A stretch of 64,000 nucleotides of DNA from Neorhizobium galegae bv. orientalis str. HAMBI 540. Its GTDB lineage: Bacteria; Pseudomonadota; Alphaproteobacteria; Rhizobiales; Rhizobiaceae. The position numbers and the translations under genes were made by a program. The stretch lies in contig NZ_HG938353.1 of the NCBI RefSeq assembly GCF_000731315.1, forward strand, positions 1,860,001 to 1,924,000, read 5' to 3'. The notes under the pieces were generated by a model, which did not search any database, was not told the origin of the DNA, and saw only the letters and a program-made list of their open reading frames with translations. Each line of letters starts with the position of its first letter. Positions within the stretch are counted from its first letter, which is position 1. Of the stretch, positions 52,979 through 61,582 are shown one piece after another.

Positions 52979-54400
52979 ATGAGAGTGCAAAGCCAGATGG
53001 GTACAGAATTCAACGACGCCCTCACGTCACAATACGACTACCGGGGACTGAGGGAGGCATTCGCACCGCCGGCCATGTACCAGGCCTTCCTGGACGTCGA
53101 AAAGGCCGTGGCGCTGGCCCAGGGAGAGCTCGGCATGATCCCGGTCGCTTCAGCAGAGGCGATCGCCGGACATTGTCGTTACGATCTCCTGGACATGGAA
53201 CGCTTGGATGCCTCCTATCGGACAACCCGCCATCCGCTGATGCCGCTCATCAATGAACTCGTCCGGCTCTGCGGCTCCGAGCACGGCGGTTATGTCCACT
53301 GGGGCATCACCACTCAAAACATCATCCAGACGGGACTGCTGTTGCTCGCCAAGCGCGCCCAGGCGGTGCTGGACGGCTTTCTCGCCAACATCCTTCAACA
53401 TCTCGGCCACCATGCCCGCACCCATGCCAACACCGTTATGGCCGGACGCACGCATTATCGCCACGCGGTGCCGATCACCTTCGGTTTCAAGGTGGCTGTC
53501 TGGATCGAGGAATTCCTCCAGGCCGCGGACCGGCTCAAGGAGGCCGAGAAGCGAGCCTTCGTGGTGATGAGCGGCGGCGCGGTCGGCTGCTTCTCGGCCC
53601 TCGGTAGGGAGGGGCCGGCCTTCCAGTCGCGCGTGGCGGCTCTTCTCGGCATGGGCGAGATGGCCATTCCCTCCCGGGCGATCCGCACCCACATGTGCGA
53701 ATATGTCAATGCGCTGAGCCTGATAGCCTCCATCTGCCACAAGATCGCCGAGGAGATCTACCAGAGCTCCTCCGAAGAATACGGAGAGCTGCACGAAGGT
53801 CGCATCGAGGGCACCATCGGCTCCTCTACCATGCCGCAGAAGATCAACCCGATCCTCTGCTACGGCATCATCGCCAACAGCAACAAGCTCTATTCCTGCG
53901 CCGGAATGCTGATGGCGGCCGCATACCGCCCGTTCGAATCGGACGGCAGCGCCAACCAGATGTTCGAGGACGGGCTGGCCGAGGTCATCGCCGCCATTTC
54001 CGAAATCCTCGTGCGGACCGAACTACTGGTGCGCGACCTGCATGTCGATACGGAGCGGATGCGGGCCAATCTGGACCTGTCGCATGGAGCGATCTTCGGG
54101 GAGTTCGCCATGATGCGGCTCGGCCAGACGCTCGGCAAACACAGGGGCCATGAACTGGTCCACGACGCTGCCATGGCCGCGGCCGGCGGCAAGGCCCCCT
54201 TCCTGGAGGAGTTGGCGCTGCTGCCGGGCGGCGAGGCAATCCGGGTCGAGATCGAGAAGCGGCTTGAAACCAGCAGTACCAGCGGCATATGCGCCGAATA
54301 TGCGTTGCATTTCGGTTCGCTGGTCCAGGATATTGTGGCGGGGTCTATGCCGACCGCCGAGCAACGCAATATCAACGCCTACCTAAAGGCCGACCGCTGA
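52979..54400 (+). CDS. Fumarase/aspartase superfamily lyase
   Basis: 473 residues from 52979 (an ATG at 52997 is also possible). GSSTMPQKINPILCYGIIAN is the superfamily signature loop carrying the catalytic serine; GGYVHWGITTQNIIQTGL and MAGRTHYRHAVPITFGFKVA are the other two conserved regions. The superfamily eliminates fumarate from C-N bonded substrates (adenylosuccinate, argininosuccinate, aspartate) or cyclises muconates. Being embedded between an SBP and its permeases argues against purine or arginine synthesis and for catabolism of an imported N-succinyl-type compound. The stop overlaps the permease start by one base. Confidence 0.88.
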   Translation: MRVQSQMGTEFNDALTSQYDYRGLREAFAPPAMYQAFLDVEKAVALAQGELGMIPVASAEAIAGHCRYDLLDMERLDASYRTTRHPLMPLINELVRLCGSEHGGYVHWGITTQNIIQTGLLLLAKRAQAVLDGFLANILQHLGHHARTHANTVMAGRTHYRHAVPITFGFKVAVWIEEFLQAADRLKEAEKRAFVVMSGGAVGCFSALGREGPAFQSRVAALLGMGEMAIPSRAIRTHMCEYVNALSLIASICHKIAEEIYQSSSEEYGELHEGRIEGTIGSSTMPQKINPILCYGIIANSNKLYSCAGMLMAAAYRPFESDGSANQMFEDGLAEVIAAISEILVRTELLVRDLHVDTERMRANLDLSHGAIFGEFAMMRLGQTLGKHRGHELVHDAAMAAAGGKAPFLEELALLPGGEAIRVEIEKRLETSSTSGICAEYALHFGSLVQDIVAGSMPTAEQRNINAYLKADR

Positions 54401-55383
54401 TGTTCTCCTTCGTGCTGCAGCGCCTGTTGCAAAGCGTGGTCGTGGTGCTTGTGCTGTCGATCGTCCTGTTCGTCGGCGTCTGGCTGATCGGCAACCCGGC
54501 AGACATCCTGATCTCGTCTGAAGCATCGGAGGCCGACCGGCTGGCGGCCATCACCGCGCTCGGCCTCGACAAGCCGCTCTGGCAACAGTACTTGACCTTC
54601 CTCGGCAATGCCGCGCAGGGGGATTGGGGATATTCCTTCGTCTACAAGGAGCCGGTCGTCAGCATTCTGCTGCAGCGTTTGCCCGCCAGCCTGGAACTCG
54701 GCATCGTGGCCTTTTTTATCGCCATCGCCGTCTCCGTGCCGGCAGGCCTCTATTCGGGCCTCAGGCCGGGTTCGCCGCTCGGCCGGGGCCTGATGGCCTT
54801 CTCGCTGATCGGCGTCAGCATACCGACCTTCTGGCAGGGCATGCTGCTGATCGTCGCCTTCGGTATCGCCCTGCCGATCCTGCCGGTCGGCGACCGGGGC
54901 CAGGTGGCGACCCATCTCGGCATCACCACCAGCCTCTGGACGCTCGATGGCTGGTCGCACATCGTCATGCCTGCCTTCAGCCTGGCATTGTTGAAAATGT
55001 CGCTGCTGATGCGCGTGACGCGCGCCGCGACGATGGAAATCGTGCGCCTCGACTTCGTCAAGTTCGCCTATGCCAAGGGCGTGCGCAGCCGCAAGGTCGT
55101 CGTCGGCCATATCCTGCGCAACGCGCTGGTTCCGCTCGTCACCGTCACCGGCATCGAACTCGGCAACCTGCTTGCCTACGGGGTGATCACCGAGACGGTC
55201 TTCTCCTGGCCAGGATTGGGCAAGCTCCTGATCAACTCGATCAAGGTCTTGGATCGGCCGCTGATCGTAGCGCAGCTCACCTATACCGCGCTGCTGTTCA
55301 TCGGCATCAATTTCATCGTCGATATCCTTCACATGGCGATCGATCCCCGCATCAAATCCGTGATGGGACGGCGCACAGCATGA
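54400..55383 (+). CDS. Peptide-type ABC transporter permease (DppB-like)
   Basis: 327 residues from the ATG at 54400. MFSFVLQRLLQSVVVVLVLS is a DppB-like first span, KFAYAKGVRSRKVVVGHILR the coupling loop, TETVFSWPGLGKLLINSIKV and VDILHMAIDPRIKSVM the conserved end. Overlaps the lyase stop by one base and the next permease by 4 bp. Confidence 0.93.
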   Translation: MFSFVLQRLLQSVVVVLVLSIVLFVGVWLIGNPADILISSEASEADRLAAITALGLDKPLWQQYLTFLGNAAQGDWGYSFVYKEPVVSILLQRLPASLELGIVAFFIAIAVSVPAGLYSGLRPGSPLGRGLMAFSLIGVSIPTFWQGMLLIVAFGIALPILPVGDRGQVATHLGITTSLWTLDGWSHIVMPAFSLALLKMSLLMRVTRAATMEIVRLDFVKFAYAKGVRSRKVVVGHILRNALVPLVTVTGIELGNLLAYGVITETVFSWPGLGKLLINSIKVLDRPLIVAQLTYTALLFIGINFIVDILHMAIDPRIKSVMGRRTA

Positions 55384-56591
55384 GCACGGCCGGATTCAAG
55401 GATTACGCGCAGCACTTTGCCGAAAGCCGCGCCGCCGTCGTCAGTCTTGCGGTCAGCCTGGCCTTCGTCGCCTGTGCCATCTTCGCACCGCTGCTGTCGC
55501 CGACGGACCCATACGACCTGACGCAGCTTCAGCTCTCCGATGCGTTGAAGCCGACTGGTTCCACGCGCATGCTGCCGGGAGAAGAAGTCAGGGCCAATAT
55601 CCGCATCGACGGCAGCGCGACGTCTGTCCAGCCGGCCACAGCAGCCAAAACCCACGTGACGCTCGTGGCCGAGCCCTGCGGGCTGAACTGTCTCGGCGTC
55701 GGCGTTCAGCCGGAGGGAACCAGGCTCGCAAACTTGCAGATCCGCAACCTTCCGGCCGGCGCAACCGTCGAGGGTGCCAGGAAGCATCCCGTCCAGCCTT
55801 GGTGGACCGTAGATAATCCGGAGGGCGGCAAGGTTAGAATCGCGTCCAACGGCCCGCTGCCAGCGACCTTCACCTTTCTCGCCATCGCCAGGTCCATGGA
55901 TCAGGAAACGGATTTTGTCTTTCGCCTGGGCACCGACAGCTTTGGGCGCGACATGTTCTCGGCAATTCTCTACGGCGTCAGGATCAGCGTCTTCGTCGGG
56001 CTTGTGGCGGCCGGCGCCGCGATGGTGATCGGCACCGGGCTCGGGCTCCTTTCGGCCTGGCGCGGCGGCATTACGGACGCGATCATCATGCGCGCCGTCG
56101 ACTTCATGCTCGGTCTTCCGGCCTTGCTCGTCGGGCTTGCAATCCTCGCCATTCTCGGCAACGGCGTCAGTAAGGTCGTGCTCGCTATCGTCATCGTGCA
56201 ATGGTCCTATTATGCCCGCACGGCCCGCTCCTTTGCGATGAGCGAACTTGGTAAGGAATATGTCGAGGCGGCACGGTGCCTGAGGCTTTCGCCCGCGCGC
56301 ATCATGCTGCGGCATGTACTGCCCAACTGCATGCCGCAGATCATCGTGCTCTTCACGCTCAACATCGCCTCGGCGATCTCGCTCGAATCGTCGCTGAGCT
56401 TCCTCGGAGTCGGCCTACCGCTTACAAGGCCGTCGCTCGGCATGCTGATCGCCAGCGGCTACGAATTCATCTTCTCGCACAAATACTGGATTAGCATCTA
56501 TCCCGGCATCGTGCTGCTGGTGATGATCGTCGCCATGAACCTGCTCGGCGACCGGCTGCGTGATCTCAACAATCCGCGGCTCGACCGCTAA
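55380..56591 (+). CDS. DppC-like ABC permease with a large periplasmic insert
   Basis: 403 residues against about 300 for usual DppC. After the first span (VSLAVSLAFVACAIFAPLLS, residues about 21-40) comes an insert of roughly 115 residues (about 60-175, bases 55550-55910), predicted periplasmic, rich in Gly, Pro and short beta-type stretches, with a Cys pair (PCGLNC). The normal DppC core then resumes at FRLGTDSFGRDMFSAILYGV, with YVEAARCLRLSPARIMLRHV as coupling loop. The insert might contact the binding protein or solute. It is in frame, with good coding character, so not an artefact. Confidence 0.9.
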   Translation: MSTAGFKDYAQHFAESRAAVVSLAVSLAFVACAIFAPLLSPTDPYDLTQLQLSDALKPTGSTRMLPGEEVRANIRIDGSATSVQPATAAKTHVTLVAEPCGLNCLGVGVQPEGTRLANLQIRNLPAGATVEGARKHPVQPWWTVDNPEGGKVRIASNGPLPATFTFLAIARSMDQETDFVFRLGTDSFGRDMFSAILYGVRISVFVGLVAAGAAMVIGTGLGLLSAWRGGITDAIIMRAVDFMLGLPALLVGLAILAILGNGVSKVVLAIVIVQWSYYARTARSFAMSELGKEYVEAARCLRLSPARIMLRHVLPNCMPQIIVLFTLNIASAISLESSLSFLGVGLPLTRPSLGMLIASGYEFIFSHKYWISIYPGIVLLVMIVAMNLLGDRLRDLNNPRLDR

Positions 56592-56602
56592 AGGAACCGC
56601 CC

Positions 56603-57571
56603 ATGACGGACCCCTTCTTCCGCGTCGATAACCTCAACACCTGGTTTTTCACGCGCCAGGGCGTGATCAAATCCGTGCGAGACATTTCCTTCGAACTTTC
56701 CCGCGGCGAGGTGCTGGGCATCGTCGGCGAATCCGGCTCGGGCAAATCGGTGACGGGCATGTCGATCATGGGCCAGATCGACGAACCCGGCCACATCGTC
56801 TCCGGCTCCATAGCTCTCGATGGAGAAGAGTTGACGACGCTCAGCTTCGAGGAGATGCGCCACTATCGCGGCAAGCGGATCGCCATGGTGTTCCAGAACC
56901 CGCTGATGACGCTGAACCCGCTGATGCGCGTGCGCGATCAGATGTACGAGGCGATCGGCGAGCACGAGAACATCTCCCGCAAGGACATGCACGACCGCTG
57001 CATCGAGGCGCTGAAGGCCGTGGGCATCCCTTCGCCGGACGAGCGGCTGAATGCCTATCCGCATGAAATGTCGGGCGGCATGCGCCAGCGCGTCGTCATT
57101 GCCATCGCGCTGCTGCTCGGACCGGACATGATCATCGCCGACGAACCGACGACGGCCCTCGACGTCACGATCCAGGCCCAGATCATCTATCATATCCGAC
57201 GCCTAATCGACGAGCACGGGCTCGGCATGATCTGGATCACGCACGACCTCTCGACGCTCTCCGAACTCGCCGACCGGATCATGGTCATGTATGCGGGAGC
57301 GACGATGGAAATCGGCACGACCGAGGAAATCATTGGCGGCGCACGCCACCCTTATACCCGCAAGCTCCTCGATTCCGTCCCCTCGCGCAACGTGCCGGGA
57401 CAGAAGCTGAATCAGATTCCCGGCAACATGCCGTCGCTGCTTGCGCTTGGAGAGGGTTGTCCTTTCGCCAGCCGCTGCGACCGGGCAGCGGATATCTGCA
57501 GCGAGCCGGTGCCAGCCATCCAGCTATCCGCCACGCACCACATCTGGTGCTACCATCCATTCGAGGACTGA
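56603..57571 (+). CDS. Peptide-type ABC transporter ATP-binding protein (DppD-like)
   Basis: 322 residues. Walker [14 protein letters not shown]-loop [13 protein letters not shown], signature [20 protein letters not shown], Walker [13 protein letters not shown], and a C-terminal Cys-bearing oligopeptide domain ([15 protein letters not shown]), which in some members binds an iron-sulfur cluster. 11 bp after the permease stop. Confidence 0.93.
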   Translation: MTDPFFRVDNLNTWFFTRQGVIKSVRDISFELSRGEVLGIVGESGSGKSVTGMSIMGQIDEPGHIVSGSIALDGEELTTLSFEEMRHYRGKRIAMVFQNPLMTLNPLMRVRDQMYEAIGEHENISRKDMHDRCIEALKAVGIPSPDERLNAYPHEMSGGMRQRVVIAIALLLGPDMIIADEPTTALDVTIQAQIIYHIRRLIDEHGLGMIWITHDLSTLSELADRIMVMYAGATMEIGTTEEIIGGARHPYTRKLLDSVPSRNVPGQKLNQIPGNMPSLLALGEGCPFASRCDRAADICSEPVPAIQLSATHHIWCYHPFED

Positions 57572-57574
57572 CGC

Positions 57575-58567
57575 GTGAACGAGACGATCTTCGAGGCAAA
57601 GGACCTGTCACGCAGCTTCAGCGTCGGAAGCAGCCCGCTTCGCGATTTTGCGGACCATTTTTTGCGTGACCGCCCGCCAAAAGTGCTGCGCGCCGTCGAC
57701 AATGTTTCGCTCTCTCTGCGCGAGGGGGAAACGCTTGGCATCGTCGGCGAGTCCGGATGCGGGAAATCGACACTGGCGCGGATGATCGCCGGCATCCTGC
57801 CGGCCTCTTCGGGCGAGCGGCGTTTCCGCGATGAGCCCTACGAAAGCTTCCTTGCGCGCAACCGCGACGCGCTGAAGGTCCAGATGGTCTTCCAGGATCC
57901 GCTCTCCTCCCTCAACCCGCGCCTGCGCGTCGGCGATATAATCGGCGAGGCTGCGGTGTTGCACGGGCTGGTGCGGCGTCCACAGATCAAGGACTATGTC
58001 GTCGACATCCTCTCCCAGGTCGGCCTGCCTGCCGACAGCATGGGTCGCTATCCTCACCAGTTTTCCGGCGGCCAGCGCCAGCGCATCGGCATCGCCAGAG
58101 CGCTGGCAGTCAAGCCCGACATGCTCATCTGCGACGAAGCCGTGGCCGCGCTCGATGTTTCGGTACAGGCGCAAATCATCAACCTTTTGATGGATATCAA
58201 GCAAGATAGCGGCCTTGCGATGATCTTCATAAGCCACGATCTCGGCGTCATTCGGCACCTGTGCGACCGGGTGGCAGTGATGTATCTCGGCCGCGTCGTG
58301 GAACTTACCGAGACGGAACAGCTTTTCGCATCCCCCTTGCATCCTTACACGCGCATGCTGCTGGAGGGCATGCCGAAGATCTCGCTCCAGCGACGCCGGT
58401 TCATGCCGATCCAGGGAGAAATCCCCTCTCCTCTCAGCCCACCCTCCGGTTGCCACTTCCATCCGCGTTGTCCGATGGCGACCGAACATTGCGGCCGGAT
58501 ACGCCCCGAACTACGCGAAGCCTCGTCGGGCCATGTTCATGCCTGCTTGAATATCGAGCCTTGTTGA
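57575..58567 (+). CDS. Peptide-type ABC transporter ATP-binding protein (DppF-like)
   Basis: 330 residues starting at a GTG (57575), three bases after the previous stop codon. [60 protein letters not shown] and [20 protein letters not shown] are complete, with tail HPYTRMLLEGMP and a CHFHPRCPMATEHC motif. Last ATPase of the lyase-linked transporter. Confidence 0.93.
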   Translation: MNETIFEAKDLSRSFSVGSSPLRDFADHFLRDRPPKVLRAVDNVSLSLREGETLGIVGESGCGKSTLARMIAGILPASSGERRFRDEPYESFLARNRDALKVQMVFQDPLSSLNPRLRVGDIIGEAAVLHGLVRRPQIKDYVVDILSQVGLPADSMGRYPHQFSGGQRQRIGIARALAVKPDMLICDEAVAALDVSVQAQIINLLMDIKQDSGLAMIFISHDLGVIRHLCDRVAVMYLGRVVELTETEQLFASPLHPYTRMLLEGMPKISLQRRRFMPIQGEIPSPLSPPSGCHFHPRCPMATEHCGRIRPELREASSGHVHACLNIEPC

Positions 58568-58570
58568 GGT

Positions 58571-58852
58571 GTGTTCGGGATCGGCAAAATGGGGGATGAT
58601 ATGGTCCAGGGGCGTTTTGCAATCCGGTGCTGGATCACGCCACGATCCGCGGAACCTCCAGACGCTGAAGCTTACTTCGACGATATGCCGGAGCTGGAGC
58701 ATTCAGCTCTTCGTCTCCTGCGTGGAGGGAAGTACAAGTTGATCGCGGCCTACGAGTGGGACCCGGATACGCGGAAACAAACGGAACTCGGCACTTACAC
58801 CTTGGACAACATTGGCAGGCTTTCTTGCATGGGAAGGAAGGCCGGACCCTAG
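58571..58852 (+). CDS. Small hypothetical protein
   Basis: Up to 93 residues if the GTG at 58571 is used; ATGs at 58589 and 58601 are alternatives. The C-terminal half (YFDDMPELEHSALRLLRGGK, then YEWDPDTRKQTELGTYTL) has a natural amino-acid mix and looks coding. No domain recognised, no signal or membrane segment. It trails the ABC operon by 3 bp. Confidence 0.45.
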   Translation: MFGIGKMGDDMVQGRFAIRCWITPRSAEPPDAEAYFDDMPELEHSALRLLRGGKYKLIAAYEWDPDTRKQTELGTYTLDNIGRLSCMGRKAGP

Positions 58853-59167
58853 ACTGCCCATACATCTACACAGTGTTGGCTCACGTCACGTCCAATTTCT
58901 GGCTCACTTTATCGTTTTCAGCCTCCTTCCGATAAACCCGCCGCGGTGAGACGACGGGTTTGGGGGGAGACACACCATTCTGACGAAGCCTGTTGAATGG
59001 TGCCAAGGGGATATGGCTTCCACGTCCCTCCGGGTATAGCGCTCCCGGTGCTTAGGTGCCGCCGCATGGTGCGGTGGATTATCGCCTCCTAGCCGCCATA
59101 TGGACAAGTTGACATTATTGTGGCCCGCGGGCCCAATGCCTCTTCATCTCGAGGAGAGGATAAGCAC
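58853..59167. other. 315-bp intergenic region with stacked dyads, candidate structured RNA
   Basis: Perfect dyads in order: AAACCCG/CGGGTTT (58934-58940, 58955-58961), CACCATTC/GAATGGTG (58973-58980, 58995-59002), an ATATGGC/GCCATAT pair spanning about 59011-59100 that would enclose inner GC-rich hairpins, and the palindrome GGCCCGCGGGCC (59122-59133). CCTCT and AGAGG then bracket the ribosome-binding site of the DUF4242 gene. The density suggests a structured transcript (leader, sRNA or mobile-element end). I cannot name the family. Confidence 0.45.
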
Positions 59168-59443
59168 ATGCCTACTTTCATCATCGAACGAGATATCCCC
59201 GGAGCGAGTAATCTTTCAAAAGCCGATCTCTGCGCCATATCGGCCAAGTCCAACGAGGTCGTTGAGAATCTGGGCGTGCCCTACACTTGGATCACAAGCT
59301 ATGTCGCCGGCGACAAGATCTACTGCGTTCACGAGGCCCCGAGTGCCGATGCCATTCGTGAACATGCGGATAAGGGCGGCTTCCCAGCGAACAAAATTAC
59401 CGAAGTTACATCCGTGATTGGACCTGAGACCGCTAACGCTTGA
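59168..59443 (+). CDS. DUF4242 family protein (nickel-binding SCO4226-like fold)
   Basis: 91 residues from the ATG at 59168, preceded by GAGGAGAGG. MPTFIIERDIPGASNLSKAD at the start and YVAGDKIYCVHEAPSADAIR with EHADKGGFPANKITEVTSVI later are typical of DUF4242, a small ferredoxin-like fold; one Streptomyces relative binds nickel. The residues H in VHEAP and H in REHADKGG could serve as ligands. Stands alone; function unknown. Confidence 0.85.
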   Translation: MPTFIIERDIPGASNLSKADLCAISAKSNEVVENLGVPYTWITSYVAGDKIYCVHEAPSADAIREHADKGGFPANKITEVTSVIGPETANA

Positions 59444-59770
59444 CCGCATTTCAAATTGGTGTCGTTTTGCAGTTAATCGTGAGACTCTGCCTGCAACCAT
59501 TTCAAGGAGATAGCAGGGCAAAACATTTGAGGTTGAGCAGTTAATTTGAGATTCAAGCTCGTGTTTTGGCACCTAAATTGATATTTGCCACAAGAACAGG
59601 ATCTGTCCATCCTAGCAGGCAGCGTTCAAAAACGAGAATATTCCCAATAACTTACAGATTGATCAGTGCGGAACCCGGGCGGCCCGTCTCAAATTAACTG
59701 CCAAGAGCTGCTCCAACGAACGCATCTCACGATGAGCCGCCAAGCGACACAAAGATTCAAACAGAAACGA
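59444..59770. other. Gene-free region between DUF4242 and sulfatase genes
   Basis: 327 bp of comparatively AT-rich DNA between two converging genes. No convincing open frame, hairpin or repeat noticed. Confidence 0.5.
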
Positions 59771-61558
59771 TCATGACAAAGCTCCAGCGCTCGACCATTC
59801 GGCAGGGATGGCATCAAAAATTCGGAGCATGTCTGAAGTGACGTTCGGCATCACGAACGAAAGCTGCCATGGGGTCAGATGACCGAAACGATCAAGCACT
59901 GCTGATGACAAATCCAATCCGAAAATGGTCTTGAATTCCGCAGAGAGCCGGACGTCTTTAACAACCTCATTTAGCGCCAGTCTAACGCAACCATCGTAGC
60001 TTCCATGATCGTCGCCTCGCTGTGACAGCCGCTCGCCATTCTTGAGCTGCGCCCATTGCCGGTCGATCAGCAGATGCTCGGGACCGACGGCACCCACGAG
60101 GGGCAGGCCAAGTCGTTCGAACTGCGAGGCCGGCGCGTGATTGGCGCGCATGGCTGCGACGAGGAGGTCCGCCATGCGCGTTTCGACCTCTTCATCGCGA
60201 AGAGGTGTCTGTTGTTCGGGATCCGTTTGGAGATCGAAGAGCAGCGTTCCAAATATATACGGATTGCCAAGCGCCTTGGCCGGAAGCCGCATTACCGGGA
60301 CCTGCTTGGTGAACGGAAAGGGGTCTGCCAGCGACAGTTCTTTCAGTTCTCCCGGTGCGAAACGGTGGTCCATATGTGTCGGCATCAGCGTATATTGCTC
60401 GAGCGGCTGGTTTTCGGGGGTCACGCAGGCCCGCATATAGACGTAACGCCCGTCGGTAATGCAGACATGCCCGCCATGACTGCCGAACAGGCCGGCTTCA
60501 CGGACCTGCTCGTCGGTAGAAATGACGCCGGACAGCGGCCTGCCCTGCATATCCTCCGTCGGGGTTACCCCGAAGAAATCGAGAAGCGTCGGACCGAAAT
60601 CGATCGTCTGGACCAGGCTCGAGCGCCGCTCGTCCTTCACACGCAGGCGCGGATCCCAGACGAACAGCGGCGTGTGGATGTTTTCCTCATACCAGGGCTG
60701 CACGTTCTTGCCCCACCAGCCGCGCTCGCCGAGCAGCAGTCCGTGGTCGGTGCAGACGATCAGCATCGTATCGTCCCACAGTCCATATTCGTCCATCGCA
60801 TCCAGCACGCGGCCGAGGCTGTCGTCGCACATGCTGAGCAGCGCTGCATATTCCATCCGCGCATGTTCGACTTCCTCCGGCTTCTCGGTCACGGCCCGGT
60901 AGTCCGGCCAGTCGAAATGCGGGCCGTCGTAGTCGTGCGGATACCGTTCCTTGTGGCGGTCGTAGCTGAAGAAAGGTTCGTGCGGGTCGAAACATTCGAC
61001 CTGCAGGAACCAGCGATCCTCGGCGTGATTAGTTTTGATGAACTCGACGCCGGCATCGAAGGTCTTCGTTTGCGGATGATCGGCGATGTCGGTCATGTAC
61101 TGGCGGTTTACCCAGTCCTGCCGCCAGAGACTGCCGGACCGCCAGCTTGCGGTCTCAGGGATCGGCGGGTCGCCGACATGGCCTTTCCAACGATCGCCTT
61201 CCTGGCCCCTGCAGAATTCGTAGCTGCTGTAGCGATTGTGATAGGTGGCGCCGCCATCCTCCCAATAGTGCTGATGATCGGTGACGAGATGGGTATAGAC
61301 CCCGCTGGTCCGCAGCATTTCCGGCATCGAATCGTCGAAGGGCTCCAGCGGCCCCCAGGAGCGGTGCAGGAAATTGTAGCGGCCGGTATGGAGTTCGCGG
61401 CGGGCCGGTATGCAGGGCATGCTGCCGCCATAACAATTGTCGAAGGTGACGGTTCGCTCCTGCAGGCGGCGGAAATTGGGAAGGTCATTCCAGTCGGCAC
61501 CATAGGCAGGCAGGAACCTGCGATTGAGGGTGTCGAACATGATCATGATCGCTTTCAA
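59771..61558 (-). CDS. Sulfatase (Cys-type, formylglycine-dependent)
   Basis: 595 residues. Hydrolyses sulfate esters using a formylglycine made from Cys49 in the C-x-P-x-R motif (SMPCIPARRELHTGRYN). Asp9 (MIMFDTLNRR) and the TDHGLLLGERG segment supply metal ligands; GLFGSHGGHVCITDGRYVYM lies in the C-terminal domain. No signal peptide, so it is probably cytoplasmic and acts on imported sulfate esters. It follows the maturase gene by 24 bp, and an ABC transporter lies upstream in the same direction. Substrate unknown. Confidence 0.93.
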   Translation of the reverse strand: MKAIMIMFDTLNRRFLPAYGADWNDLPNFRRLQERTVTFDNCYGGSMPCIPARRELHTGRYNFLHRSWGPLEPFDDSMPEMLRTSGVYTHLVTDHQHYWEDGGATYHNRYSSYEFCRGQEGDRWKGHVGDPPIPETASWRSGSLWRQDWVNRQYMTDIADHPQTKTFDAGVEFIKTNHAEDRWFLQVECFDPHEPFFSYDRHKERYPHDYDGPHFDWPDYRAVTEKPEEVEHARMEYAALLSMCDDSLGRVLDAMDEYGLWDDTMLIVCTDHGLLLGERGWWGKNVQPWYEENIHTPLFVWDPRLRVKDERRSSLVQTIDFGPTLLDFFGVTPTEDMQGRPLSGVISTDEQVREAGLFGSHGGHVCITDGRYVYMRACVTPENQPLEQYTLMPTHMDHRFAPGELKELSLADPFPFTKQVPVMRLPAKALGNPYIFGTLLFDLQTDPEQQTPLRDEEVETRMADLLVAAMRANHAPASQFERLGLPLVGAVGPEHLLIDRQWAQLKNGERLSQRGDDHGSYDGCVRLALNEVVKDVRLSAEFKTIFGLDLSSAVLDRFGHLTPWQLSFVMPNVTSDMLRIFDAIPAEWSSAGALS

Positions 61559-61582
61559 ATCGATACGTCCTGTCCTTATGCG

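Noticed and set aside
52997..54400. Calling the lyase purB, argH or pcaB
   Set aside because: The signature loop only proves superfamily membership; the operon context does not match purine, arginine or protocatechuate pathways.
58904..59107. Minus-strand 67-residue frame (WRLGGDNPPHHAAAPKHRE) over the dyad-rich region
   Set aside because: It coincides with inverted repeats and has no clear ribosome-binding site; more likely a by-product of a structured or repeated element than a protein gene.
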